DNA of 64,000 bases from Akkermansia muciniphila (lineage in GTDB: Bacteria > Verrucomicrobiota > Verrucomicrobiia > Verrucomicrobiales > Akkermansiaceae), in assembly GCF_018709685.1 (NCBI RefSeq), contig NZ_JABDHQ010000009.1, positions 62,001-126,000 on the forward strand. Reading direction: 5' to 3'. Below the pieces are notes generated by a model, which ran no database searches, had not been told where the DNA came from, and worked only from the letters and a program-made list of their open reading frames with translations. Of this stretch, positions 10,018-18,572 are shown piece after piece (the stretch's first letter is position 1; the number at the start of each line of letters is the position of its first letter). Made by a program: the position numbers and the translations under genes.

Positions 10018-11406
10018 TTACATGTGGATGGCTATTCCCTCGGAAGCCAGCATGGATTCATGGATGGCCTCAGACAGCGTGGGATGGGCGAAGATGGTGG
10101 CGTGGATGTCCTCATCCGTCAGTTCCGCCTGGATGCCGACGCCCAGCGTGGCGATCAGTTCCGTGGCTTCCGGCCCCACGATGTGGGCGCCCAGCAGTTC
10201 GCCGTTTTTGGCGCCGTACAGGGTTTTCACGAAGCCGTCCGTCTCTCCGGCGGCCACGGCCTTGCCGATGGCCTGGAAGGGGAACTTGCCCACCTTGTAT
10301 TCCACGCCCGCTTCCTTGAGGGCGCGTTCCGTCTTGCCTACGGAAGCCACCTGCGGATAACAGTACGTGCAACTGGGGAAGAAGCCGACCTGCCTGGGCT
10401 GGTAGTCCGGATTGAACATGCCTTCCACGGCCTGCACGGCTTCAAAGGTGGCCGTATGCGCCAGCAGCACGCCGCCAATTACGTCGCCCGCCGCGTAAAC
10501 GCCGGGAATGGACGTGGCGTAGCGGTCGTTTACCTTGATGAATCCCTTTTCCGTCAGCTCCAGGCCGGGAGCGGCGGGAACGACCGGCTTCACGCCGATG
10601 GCCACCAGGCAGACGTCCGCCGTGATTTCCTCTTCCTGCCCCTTGCTGTTTTTCACGTTGGCCTTGACCTTTCCGTCGCAGGTTTCCGTGACCGATTCCA
10701 CGGAGGCTCCCGTCATGACCTTGATGCCCTGCTTCTTGAACGCGCGTTCCAGCGTCTGGCAGGAGTCGTCGTCTTCATTGGGAAGCATGCGCGGGAGCGC
10801 TTCAATGAGCGTCACCTTGGTGCCGAAAGAGTTGTAAATGTAGGCGAATTCCGTGCCGATGGCGCCGGAACCGATGATGATCATGCTTTCAGGCCGCTTT
10901 TCCAGCACCATGGCTTCCCTGGAGCCGATGATGGTGGTGCCGTTCAGGGGCAGGCTGGGCACCGTGCGGGTAACGCAGCCGGTGCTGATCAGGATGTTCT
11001 TCCCTTCCAGGACGCTCGCCGTTCCATCGGCGGCTTTCACTTCCACCTTGCCGGGAGCGATGATGGAGGCTTCCCCCGCAACGGAGTCGATCTTGTTTTT
11101 CTTAAACAGGAAACCCACGCCTCCGGCCAGGCGGTCGCTGACCTTGCGGGAACGGCCGATCACTTCGCTCCAGTCCACGCTGACGCCTTCCACCGTCATG
11201 CCGAATTCCTTCGCCCGGCTCGTCACGGTCAGGTAGGCCTCCGCGTTTTTCAGAAGCGCCTTGGTAGGGATGCAGCCCCAGTTCAGGCAGGTTCCCCCCA
11301 CCCGGTCGCGTTCCACGCACACCACGGATTTTCCCAGCTGGGCGGCGCGGATGGCGCCCACATATCCGGCGGGGCCTCCACCAATGACGATGAGATCATA
11401 TTGCAT
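10018..11406 (-). CDS. lpdA: Dihydrolipoyl dehydrogenase (E3)
   Basis: The 462-residue FAD-dependent oxidoreductase reoxidises dihydrolipoyl groups of 2-oxo acid dehydrogenase or glycine cleavage complexes with NAD+. It has the N-terminal FAD dinucleotide fold DLIVIGGGPAGYVGAIRAAQ, the redox disulfide in GGTCLNWGCIPTKALL (Cys pair about residues 41 and 46), a second dinucleotide fold IIIGSGAIGTEFAYIYNSFG (about 178-197), and the C-terminal dimerisation domain with the HAHPTLSE-like base motif here as FAHPTLSEAIHE. It is transcribed towards sucAB. Its location suggests it serves the SucAB complex, though it may be shared with other complexes. Confidence 0.96.
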   Translation of the reverse strand: MQYDLIVIGGGPAGYVGAIRAAQLGKSVVCVERDRVGGTCLNWGCIPTKALLKNAEAYLTVTSRAKEFGMTVEGVSVDWSEVIGRSRKVSDRLAGGVGFLFKKNKIDSVAGEASIIAPGKVEVKAADGTASVLEGKNILISTGCVTRTVPSLPLNGTTIIGSREAMVLEKRPESMIIIGSGAIGTEFAYIYNSFGTKVTLIEALPRMLPNEDDDSCQTLERAFKKQGIKVMTGASVESVTETCDGKVKANVKNSKGQEEEITADVCLVAIGVKPVVPAAPGLELTEKGFIKVNDRYATSIPGVYAAGDVIGGVLLAHTATFEAVQAVEGMFNPDYQPRQVGFFPSCTYCYPQVASVGKTERALKEAGVEYKVGKFPFQAIGKAVAAGETDGFVKTLYGAKNGELLGAHIVGPEATELIATLGVGIQAELTDEDIHATIFAHPTLSEAIHESMLASEGIAIHM

Positions 11407-11490
11407 GAAGATACTATAAAGGCTTCCCCCCTTGCGGGTAAAGAAGGAATATGAACATGGGCCGGCTCAGGGGAACGCCCCCAGAGAACA

Positions 11491-11566
11491 GTTAATAGGT
11501 AATAGTTAACTATTAACGGGCAACAGCACAACAACTATTAGCTAATCACTATTAACTCTTAACTAT
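11491..11566. repeat. AT-rich cluster of imperfect TTAATAG/CTATTAA heptads
   Basis: Between lpdA and the amidohydrolase the sequence repeats variants of TTAATAG and its complement CTATTAA at least six times, including the palindromic core GTTAACTATTAAC at 11506-11518. It reaches the stop codon of the amidohydrolase gene. It differs sharply in composition from the GC-rich flanks. Function is unknown; a replication- or recombination-derived simple repeat is the plain reading. Confidence 0.5.
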
Positions 11567-12887
11567 CATTGCTTCCCTTCACCCACTCCACCAGGTCGCG
11601 CATTTCCGCGGCAGTGTCCGCGTACAGGCCGTCCGCATAGGTTCCGTGGTCGTACAGGATTTTCCCGTCCACCATGGTGAACACGCAGTCCTTGCCGGAA
11701 GCGGCATAAACGGCATGGGACGCTTCGTTGAAGATCGGGCAGAGGTTCGGTTCATCCAGGTCCAGGGCAATCATGTCCGCGGGGGCTCCCGGAACCAGCG
11801 TTCCCAGCCCCGGCGTCCGGAAGATGCGGGCGCCCTCCGCCGTAGCCATCTTCAGCGCCTGCATGGCGGGCACCGCCGTGGCGTCCCCGCTATATCCCTT
11901 GGCAAGGATGGCGGCCAGCTTCATCGTTTCAAACATGTCCAGGCTGTTATTGCTGCATGCCCCGTCCGTCCCCAGGGAGACGGAGATGCCGGCCCGCAGC
12001 ATGTCCCGCACGCGGGCGAAGCCGGAAGCCAGTTTCAAATTGCTGACCGGGTTGTGGGTGATCGCCGCTCCGGAAGCGGCTACCAGTTCCAGTTCCCCGT
12101 CCGTCACGTCCACCATGTGGGCCAGCACGGTGCGTTCATTCAGCAGCCCCATGTCCCGGGCATAGCCCACCGGGCGCCTGTCCCCGTGCAGGGAGCGGCA
12201 CTGCTCCACTTCTCCGGCGGATTCGGACAGGTGGATGTGCAGCATCAAATCCAGTTCCTCCGCCAGCTTCATGGAACGCTTCAGCACGTCGTCACTGGTG
12301 GTGTACACGCTGTGCGGCATCAGGGCCACCTGCACCCGGCCACGGCCCGCAAAGCGCGCCGCCTGCTCCCGGTACAGGGCTTCCGCCGCATCCCAGCCGC
12401 CGTATGCCGGGGAAGGAAACGCAAAAAGAGCCTCCCCGCCCACACAGCGCATCCCCATGCGCTCCGCCTCCTGAAGCACGTTGGTTTCCAGCAGGTAGGA
12501 GTCCACAAAAGCCGTCGTTCCCGTCCGCATCATTTCATACATGCCCAGCCGCGCCCCCAGGGAGACAATTCTATCCGTCAGGCGGGCTTCCACCGGGAAA
12601 ATATGCCCGGTCAGCCACTCCATCAGCGGCAGGTCATCCGCAAAGCCGCGCAAAAAGGTCATCGGAACGTGCGTATGGGCATTGACCAGCCCCGGCATCA
12701 GCAGGGCGTTTCCCAGGTCCCTGCGGGCGGCGGGCGTCCATCTGGCTTCCAGCTCCGCGGCGCTTCCCGTTTCCAGAATTTTCCCGTCCCGGACGGCAAC
12801 GGCCGCACTCCCCTCAGCCGCGGCCTGTTCCGCGCCTGTCAGCATACGGGAAGCGGTCACCAGCAAATCACACGCTTGTTGTTCCAT
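11559..12887 (-). CDS. Amidohydrolase of the MtaD/SAH deaminase family
   Basis: The likely protein of 442 residues starts at the Met at 12887 (MEQQACDLLV); an in-frame Met at 12941 would add an uncharacteristic 18 residues. It is a metal-dependent deaminase of the ATZ/TRZ type, probably acting on S-adenosylhomocysteine or 5'-methylthioadenosine. The metal-binding HTHVPM motif lies at about residue 65 (after MPGLVNA). The remaining ligands are seen in MLHIHLSESAGE (about 220), ITHNPVSNLKLASG (about 285) and LGTDGACSNNSLDM (about 313). These motifs and the WLTGHIFPVEARL segment are typical of MtaD. Substrate is inferred from family only; a guanine or other aminohydrolase remains possible. Confidence 0.85.
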   Translation of the reverse strand: MEQQACDLLVTASRMLTGAEQAAAEGSAAVAVRDGKILETGSAAELEARWTPAARRDLGNALLMPGLVNAHTHVPMTFLRGFADDLPLMEWLTGHIFPVEARLTDRIVSLGARLGMYEMMRTGTTAFVDSYLLETNVLQEAERMGMRCVGGEALFAFPSPAYGGWDAAEALYREQAARFAGRGRVQVALMPHSVYTTSDDVLKRSMKLAEELDLMLHIHLSESAGEVEQCRSLHGDRRPVGYARDMGLLNERTVLAHMVDVTDGELELVAASGAAITHNPVSNLKLASGFARVRDMLRAGISVSLGTDGACSNNSLDMFETMKLAAILAKGYSGDATAVPAMQALKMATAEGARIFRTPGLGTLVPGAPADMIALDLDEPNLCPIFNEASHAVYAASGKDCVFTMVDGKILYDHGTYADGLYADTAAEMRDLVEWVKGSNDS

Positions 12888-13033
12888 GCCGCTGAATGTA
12901 CTCCACCGGGTCCGTTCTGGCAACTTCATCTCCCGGTACAAGAGGATTTACCGCAATCAGGGCATTTCATGTTTGACTTCAAAACGGAAAACTGCCAAGA
13001 ATGAGGGACCGTTAAATTCACCATTTATTCCAT

Positions 13034-13636
13034 ATGAACAAGACTATACTGTTAGGTCTGGCCCTTGCGGCCTCCGTGTCTGCCGCCAATGCCTACCACG
13101 CCGACAAATACGACGGCCAATTCGGCATGTCCCTGGAAGGAGCTTACGGCATCGCCACCAAGGATGCCATGCCCAACGTGGCCGGCGGCAATCTGAGCAT
13201 TTTCAATTATATTGAAACCGGCAGCATTGTTCATCAGATTTCCCTGAACGGCGGCATTCTGGCAGGCTCCCACCATCCCAGCGTGCATGACCTGGGCATC
13301 AGCGGCCCCTATACCGCCAGCGTCCGCTCCACCTACGTTCCGATGATGGCCGGCTATACGCTGAACCTCCCCATCGGCGATTACACGATGTTTTATCTGG
13401 GCGGCAAGGCGGGCGCCACGTACGGAGACATTAAGACCACCATCCACGGCCTGGAAGACGGGAGCCGCTCCCACACCATTTCCACCACCAAGTTTTCCTG
13501 GGCGGCCCAGGCCGGCTTCAAGTTCAGCATTTCCAACAGCGCGGACTTCCTGATCGGCTACGAATACTACCAGATTCAGGGCTACAATGATCCCGGCTAC
13601 CACACCATCAAGCTGGGCTTCTCCTGGAACTTCTAA
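13034..13636 (+). CDS. Small outer-membrane beta-barrel protein
   Basis: The 200-residue protein has a clear signal peptide (MNKTILLGLALAASVSAANA, cleavage after about residue 20). The rest alternates polar and aromatic/hydrophobic residues in short strands: GQFGMSLEGAYGIATK, YTLNLPIGDYTMFYLGGKAGATYG, FKFSISNSADFLIGYEYYQI. It ends in HTIKLGFSWNF with a terminal Phe, the usual signal for insertion by the Bam complex. This fits an 8-10-stranded OmpA/OmpX-like barrel. No plug, enzyme site or lipobox is present. It is a single-gene unit closed by a strong terminator. Its role is unknown. Confidence 0.85.
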   Translation: MNKTILLGLALAASVSAANAYHADKYDGQFGMSLEGAYGIATKDAMPNVAGGNLSIFNYIETGSIVHQISLNGGILAGSHHPSVHDLGISGPYTASVRSTYVPMMAGYTLNLPIGDYTMFYLGGKAGATYGDIKTTIHGLEDGSRSHTISTTKFSWAAQAGFKFSISNSADFLIGYEYYQIQGYNDPGYHTIKLGFSWNF

Positions 13637-13663
13637 CAATCATTGAGTTCATCACTGCCTCAC

Positions 13664-13697
13664 GGCGGCTCCGTTCACCGCGGAGCCGCCTTTTTTT
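13664..13697 (+). terminator. Rho-independent terminator of the outer-membrane barrel gene
   Basis: A perfect ten-base stem GGCGGCTCCG/CGGAGCCGCC with a seven-base loop is followed directly by seven T, 27 bases after the stop codon at 13636. Confidence 0.95.
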
Positions 13698-13807
13698 GCC
13701 GGGAACACCGCAGCCCGTGCGGCAACTGAATTCCCATGCGGACGGCGGGGCTCCGTGTTTTAAAGATTTTGGTTGCCGCAGGGCATGCGGCTCTCCGGAC
13801 GCAAGAA

Positions 13808-13837
13808 GGCCGCTCCATCCTTTGGGAGGGAGCGGCC
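13808..13837 (-). terminator. Hairpin after the GH35 gene (minus strand)
   Basis: A perfect nine-base stem GGCCGCTCC/GGAGCGGCC with a twelve-base loop lies 28 bases downstream of the GH35 stop on the minus strand. It is followed by TTCTTGC, a poor T tract, so termination may be partial. Confidence 0.65.
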
Positions 13838-13865
13838 CCGGAAAGGTCAGGATTTCAGAGAATCC

Positions 13866-16208
13866 TTATTTGGCAGGCTTGAACGGCTTGGGCGAGGCAT
13901 AGACTTCATAGTCTTTAATGCGGCCGTTTTCCCGGTTCTGGCGCGGCAGGTAGCGGAAGCCGGAGAGCTTCTGCACCTTGCCCAGGTCCAGCACGATCAT
14001 GTGCGGGTGCGCGGGGTTGTCCCCCTGCCACTTGGTGTGCCAGTAGGTGGTGGGCTGGTTGTCCATCACCAGGCCCGCCTGGGCGGCTTCACCCGCCGTC
14101 TCATGGGAGTCCGCATAAACCACGGACCACTGTTCGCGGGGAAGCAGGTTGCCGGAGGCATCCAGGAAGTTCAGTTCCGCAATGGCGGCATGGGGGCCGT
14201 TGTCATGGGCGTTTTTGCTGACGAGGGCGATGTAGCGCGCCTGGATGGGAGCGCGGAATTTGATTTCCTGCTGGTCCGCCCCCTTGGCGAAGGTTCCCTT
14301 GTGCACGAGCTGGCTGGCGGCAGGAGCCACGGGCTTGCCCACGCGGAAGACGTCCGCCATGGCGGGGTCCTTGTTGACTCCGTAAATGGCTTCCTTCACG
14401 CCTTTCACCGTGCCGGAACCGCCGTCCACGTCCAGCACCACGATTTCATTTTTCCCGGGTTTGAGGTATTCGCCGGGGCAGTAAAGGGCCTGCTGGGAGC
14501 CGATGAACCAGAAGCGGCCCAGATTGTGGCCGTTCACCCACACGACGCCCTTTTTCCAGCCGTCCCGCATGTCCAGGTAGGTATCCTTGGGGTTGGAGAC
14601 GTTGAAATACCCCCGGTGGAACACGGGCTGGTCGCCGCCCGGCTTCTTGCCGGAGAAGGACAGCAGTTCCACCCCCTTGCACGGGAGGTTGTAGATGAGG
14701 AAGTTTTCCAGCTTCTTCCCGTCCAGCGTGATGGGGCCGCGGATGCCCTTGCGTTCCCCCTGGATTTGTCCGCCGAAGTTGATGCGGCCCATGTTTTCCA
14801 CAAAGATGTCCACCGTGTGGAGGCCGGCGGGAATGACCACGTCGCAGGCGTCCTGCTTGTAGCGGCGGTCGGCCGCCCCCTGCCTCTTGCCGTCCACGTA
14901 AACGATGGCGCGGTCCTGCATGTTGTTCATCTTCAGCTCACCCTTCACCGGGCCGTTCACCTTGGTCCGGTACAGGATGAAGCCCAGGCTCTGCCCCAGG
15001 GCTTCCATGTGCACGGGCTCCTTGCGGATGACGGGCTGCGGCAGGCGGTTGAACATCCCGGCCTTCTCCGTAAACGTGATGGGCGGCAGCTCCATCATTT
15101 CCGGCTGGGCAGGCGGTTCCGGGAGCTTGTACGTATCACCGTAATAGTCCTGAATGGTCTGGCGGAAGACGCGGTAGCGGTCCGTCAGGGTGCCGTTTTC
15201 AGAGATGGGGGCGCCGTAGTCGTAATTGGTCACGTCCGGCGTGTAGGCCCCTTCCCAGTTGGCCCCGTTCATGAAGCCGAAGGAGGTGCCGCCGTGCGCC
15301 ATGAAGAGGTTGGGGGAGACGTTGTTTTCCAGCATCCACTTCAGGTCGCGGTTGAAGCCTTCCGTACTGCCGCCGTTCTTGGGCTTGCCCCAGTGGTCAA
15401 ACCAGCCCACCCAGAATTCGCCGTTGATGCGGGGCGTCTTGCCCTTGTGCTTTTCCAGGTTGGCAAAGGCGCCCTTGGCTCCGCCGCCGAAGTTCATGGC
15501 GGGAACGATGCCGGGCAGCGTGCCGTTGTTGATCATCCAGTCGTTCGGGCCGTCCGAGGTAAAGGGCACCACGCCCGGAAGCTCCTTCTGGATGACTTCC
15601 AGGTGTTTTTTCACGTAGTCCTTGTCGGAGCCGTAGGAGCCGTATTCATTTTCCACCTGGGCCATGATGATGGGGCCGCCCTTGGTGATTTGCAGCGGTT
15701 CCAGCATGGAGCAGACTTTCTTGAGATAAGCCATGGCCGGTTCCAGGAAGCGGGGGTCCTGGGAACGGACCTTCAGGTCTTCATCTTTCAGCAGCCAGCC
15801 GGGGAATCCGCCGAATTCCCATTCCGCGCACACATAGGGACCAGGGCGCACGATGACCCACAGGCCAGCTTTCTGCGCCTCCTTGATGAATTCCACAAAG
15901 TCCAGATTGCCGGAAAAGTCCCACTTGCCCGGTTCCGGTTCATGCACGTTCCAGAACAGATAGGTGCAGACGGTGTTCATGCCCATGGCCTTCATGCGCT
16001 GGAACCTGTCCTGCCAGTGTTCGCGCGGCACGCGCGGGTAGTGCATTTCCCCGGAGATGATTTTAACGGGTTTTCCGTCCATCAGGAAGTTTTCCTGGTT
16101 GGTGGCAAAGACATGCTTGGCGCCGTCATTGGATTCCGGCAGGGGCATGGGAGCGGCCATACACAGGTGGCCGGCCAGAAACAGGGCGGAAAAAAGTGAT
16201 ATTTTCAT
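13866..16208 (-). CDS. Secreted beta-galactosidase, GH35, with C-terminal discoidin-like domain
   Basis: The 780-residue exported enzyme has a signal peptide (MKISLFSALFLAGHLCMAAP) and a GH35 TIM barrel at about residues 30-360. The acid/base Glu is in AQVENEYGSYG (about 189) and the nucleophile Glu in INGEFWVGWFDHWG (about 263). YPRVPREHW and CTYLFWNVHEP are further GH35 signatures. Two jelly-roll domains follow (about 400-620), then a C-terminal F5/8-type sugar-binding domain (about 640-775). In a mucin degrader it would release terminal beta-linked galactose from O-glycans. The gene is alone on its strand segment, with terminator hairpins on both sides. Confidence 0.95.
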   Translation of the reverse strand: MKISLFSALFLAGHLCMAAPMPLPESNDGAKHVFATNQENFLMDGKPVKIISGEMHYPRVPREHWQDRFQRMKAMGMNTVCTYLFWNVHEPEPGKWDFSGNLDFVEFIKEAQKAGLWVIVRPGPYVCAEWEFGGFPGWLLKDEDLKVRSQDPRFLEPAMAYLKKVCSMLEPLQITKGGPIIMAQVENEYGSYGSDKDYVKKHLEVIQKELPGVVPFTSDGPNDWMINNGTLPGIVPAMNFGGGAKGAFANLEKHKGKTPRINGEFWVGWFDHWGKPKNGGSTEGFNRDLKWMLENNVSPNLFMAHGGTSFGFMNGANWEGAYTPDVTNYDYGAPISENGTLTDRYRVFRQTIQDYYGDTYKLPEPPAQPEMMELPPITFTEKAGMFNRLPQPVIRKEPVHMEALGQSLGFILYRTKVNGPVKGELKMNNMQDRAIVYVDGKRQGAADRRYKQDACDVVIPAGLHTVDIFVENMGRINFGGQIQGERKGIRGPITLDGKKLENFLIYNLPCKGVELLSFSGKKPGGDQPVFHRGYFNVSNPKDTYLDMRDGWKKGVVWVNGHNLGRFWFIGSQQALYCPGEYLKPGKNEIVVLDVDGGSGTVKGVKEAIYGVNKDPAMADVFRVGKPVAPAASQLVHKGTFAKGADQQEIKFRAPIQARYIALVSKNAHDNGPHAAIAELNFLDASGNLLPREQWSVVYADSHETAGEAAQAGLVMDNQPTTYWHTKWQGDNPAHPHMIVLDLGKVQKLSGFRYLPRQNRENGRIKDYEVYASPKPFKPAK

Positions 16209-16259
16209 GATGATGGAGTCAATATACGGTTTTAGGGAATAATGAAGGGAATTATGATG

Positions 16260-16295
16260 AAAAAACCGCCTCCTTTCAATTTAAAAAGAGGCCGG
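16260..16295 (-). terminator. Terminator of the solute-binding protein gene (minus strand)
   Basis: Read on the minus strand, a CCGGCCTCTTT/AAAGGAGGCGG stem with one bulge and an AT loop is followed by six T, about 14 bases after the stop at 16309. It lies upstream of the GH35 start and separates the two genes transcriptionally. Confidence 0.65.
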
Positions 16296-16308
16296 AGAAC
16301 TGGTTTTA

Positions 16309-18426
16309 TTACGGGGCGGCATCATCCGGTCTTTCAAGGCGTATCACCTGATGCCTTTCTTCAAACGGAACGCCGCGGCGCCGGGCCTCCTGCGTTTCCC
16401 TCTTCATTTTTTCATCCACCCAGTACAGGTGGGATTCCAGCGGATTGTAAATCCTGGGGGAACAAAACCGCGTGGGGGATTCCGGCCAGCGTATCCAGCG
16501 CCAGCAGGCGACGTATGTGTAGGGCTCCCGCCAGCCGGGAATCCAGACGCAGAGTTCATGGATACGCTTTTGGGCGCGGTGAAGGGCTTTCTTCAAGGCA
16601 GCGTCATCCGGGGCATTCCGCTCCGCGTCCAGGGCCGCATCCAGTTCGGCGTCCGCCACGGCAAAGATATTGTTCGTGTTGCCTACGGGGTTGCCGCGGG
16701 CATCGTACGCCAGTTCGGAAGCAAAGGTTTCATGCAGCCGGGGAAACGGCGTCTGGAGCGGCCACGCCCACAGGGCGGCCTGGTACCGTTTTTCAAATAC
16801 CTTCCGGGAACAGACATTATAGGTCAGGGGATCCAGGCGCAGGTCCACCCCGCATTTCAGGGCCTCCTGCCGGAGGATGGAACAAACGTTGGTCATCAGG
16901 GTGGAGGAGTCCGCGAAGGTCAGCTCCACCACCAGCCGTTCCCCCCGTTCATTTTTCAAAACACCGTCTTCCCCCATTGTCCGGTAGCCGGCGCGGGCAA
17001 AGTATTCCATGGCTTTTTTCTTGCCGTATTCCGGCGCTTTCAGCGGGAGCGTCAGATCGCCGTACCCCTCCATATAGGACCCCAGCCTTCTCATATTCCC
17101 GCGGAACAGGGTGTCAATCACCATGCCCATATTCACGGAATGCGCCAGCCCGCGGCGGATGTCCGGATTTTTCAACAGCTTGTCCGAGCAATTCAGGTAC
17201 AGGCCGTACGGAGGGCAGGCATAGCCGGCTTCCAGGCTGTATTTGTCTATGTAGCCCTGGTGTACCTCCGGCAGTTCCAGCCTGGTTTCCCATACTTCCG
17301 GCTTGCGGACGTTCATCATGTCCAGCTCCCCGCGGCGGAACATTTCAACCGCCTTGTTTTCCAGGTTTACAAATACATGCTCCACCTGGTCCGCATTGCA
17401 GGAATAGCGGTAGTATTTCCTGTTCTTCGCCCACCAGTTCTTTACGCGGGCCAGGGTGATGCGCTCGCCTATCCGGATTTTTCCGGGAACCACCACGTAG
17501 CCCCCCGTATTCGGCGGCGCCTTCCACTGGTAGCGCTCCAGAAACAGGGAGTTGAAATCATGGTAAAAACCGGGATGGGCCGGATGGAAATCCACACAGG
17601 CCATGTAGGGCAGCAGCGGCCCGGGGGACGGCAGCGCCAGGGCAATGACGGAATCCCCGTACACCGTAATCTGGTCGTACGTGGAGCGGAACAGGGTTGT
17701 CCAGAACGGGTCCCGAGCAAAGCCGGACGTGCGGAGGCAGATATTCAGCAGGAAGTCCTGCGCCTTCACGGGACGGCCGTCCGAGTATGTGGCTTCCGGG
17801 TCCAGATGGTAAAAAACGGTTTTCCCGTCCGCGGATACGGCCCAGCGGTCCGCCAGCCCCGGAATGGGCCGGAAGGTTTCCGGATGCAGCCCCACGAGGG
17901 GAAGCCACACGTTGTCAATGGCGGAGTAGTTGAAAAAGTTTTCGCTTCCCGGCCCGAACGCCCGCAGGGTTCCGGGAAACGGCGTATTGATCCACAGCCG
18001 GACCTGCCCCCCTTTTACCGCGCGGGGATCGCCCACGTCCGGCTCCTCCATGCCGGTCTGCCATTCCAATCCCGCCGGAACGTCTTCCAGCGGAAGCAGG
18101 CGGATATGGTCTTTCAATTCCAGCCTTTTCCTGATGCGTTCCACGGAACGCTCCTGTTCCGCCAGTCGCCGCCCGTCCCCTGCCCCGCGGGAGACGGACA
18201 GCAGGCTTTTCTTCCGTTCGCCGCCTGCCAGTTCCCGAAGCAGTTCCCGCTCCACGGACCTGTTCCAACGTTCTACGAATCCGTCAAATACGGCGGGCAT
18301 TCCCCTGCCGTCCGCCTGCGCGGAGGCTCCATGCCAAACGTCCGCCTCCCGCTGGGAGAAGTAAAGGACTCCCCCCAGAAAGACGGCGAGGACCAACGCC
18401 CCCAGTATGGACACCCAGCGCAACAC
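16309..18426 (-). CDS. Orphan family-5 ABC transporter solute-binding protein (peptide type)
   Basis: This 705-residue protein has an N-terminal membrane anchor or signal (about residues 5-25, VSILGALVLAVFLGGVLYF) followed by a charged, coiled-coil-like region (about 45-115) not typical of the family. An SBP_bac_5 domain then covers about 140-690, with landmarks such as LADRWAVSADGKTVFYHLDPEATYSDGRPVKAQDF (about 200-235) and DIRRGLAHSVNMGMVID (about 425). Such proteins bind oligopeptides or microcin-like molecules for ABC import. No permease or ATPase gene is adjacent, so it must work with a distant transporter or as a sensor. Its length (705 versus about 540-600) resembles the YejA branch. 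Confidence 0.88.
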   Translation of the reverse strand: MLRWVSILGALVLAVFLGGVLYFSQREADVWHGASAQADGRGMPAVFDGFVERWNRSVERELLRELAGGERKKSLLSVSRGAGDGRRLAEQERSVERIRKRLELKDHIRLLPLEDVPAGLEWQTGMEEPDVGDPRAVKGGQVRLWINTPFPGTLRAFGPGSENFFNYSAIDNVWLPLVGLHPETFRPIPGLADRWAVSADGKTVFYHLDPEATYSDGRPVKAQDFLLNICLRTSGFARDPFWTTLFRSTYDQITVYGDSVIALALPSPGPLLPYMACVDFHPAHPGFYHDFNSLFLERYQWKAPPNTGGYVVVPGKIRIGERITLARVKNWWAKNRKYYRYSCNADQVEHVFVNLENKAVEMFRRGELDMMNVRKPEVWETRLELPEVHQGYIDKYSLEAGYACPPYGLYLNCSDKLLKNPDIRRGLAHSVNMGMVIDTLFRGNMRRLGSYMEGYGDLTLPLKAPEYGKKKAMEYFARAGYRTMGEDGVLKNERGERLVVELTFADSSTLMTNVCSILRQEALKCGVDLRLDPLTYNVCSRKVFEKRYQAALWAWPLQTPFPRLHETFASELAYDARGNPVGNTNNIFAVADAELDAALDAERNAPDDAALKKALHRAQKRIHELCVWIPGWREPYTYVACWRWIRWPESPTRFCSPRIYNPLESHLYWVDEKMKRETQEARRRGVPFEERHQVIRLERPDDAAP

Positions 18427-18481
18427 AGCTCAGATTACCGCCGCATGTTAACCGATTCCGGAACCTCCGGAAAACAAAAAG

Positions 18482-18541
18482 CCCATCTTCCGCCCGTGGC
18501 TGTTCCCTTCGCCTGAAACAGCCCGCAAGACGGAAGATGGG
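18482..18541 (-). terminator. Terminator of the TonB receptor gene (minus strand)
   Basis: Arms CCCATCTTCCG (18482-18492) and CGGAAGATGGG (18531-18541) enclose a second nested hairpin. On the minus strand the structure ends in CTTTTTG, 32 bases after the receptor stop at 18573. Confidence 0.8.
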
Positions 18542-18572
18542 GGTGCAATCAACAATTAGTCCTGAAAAGCAA

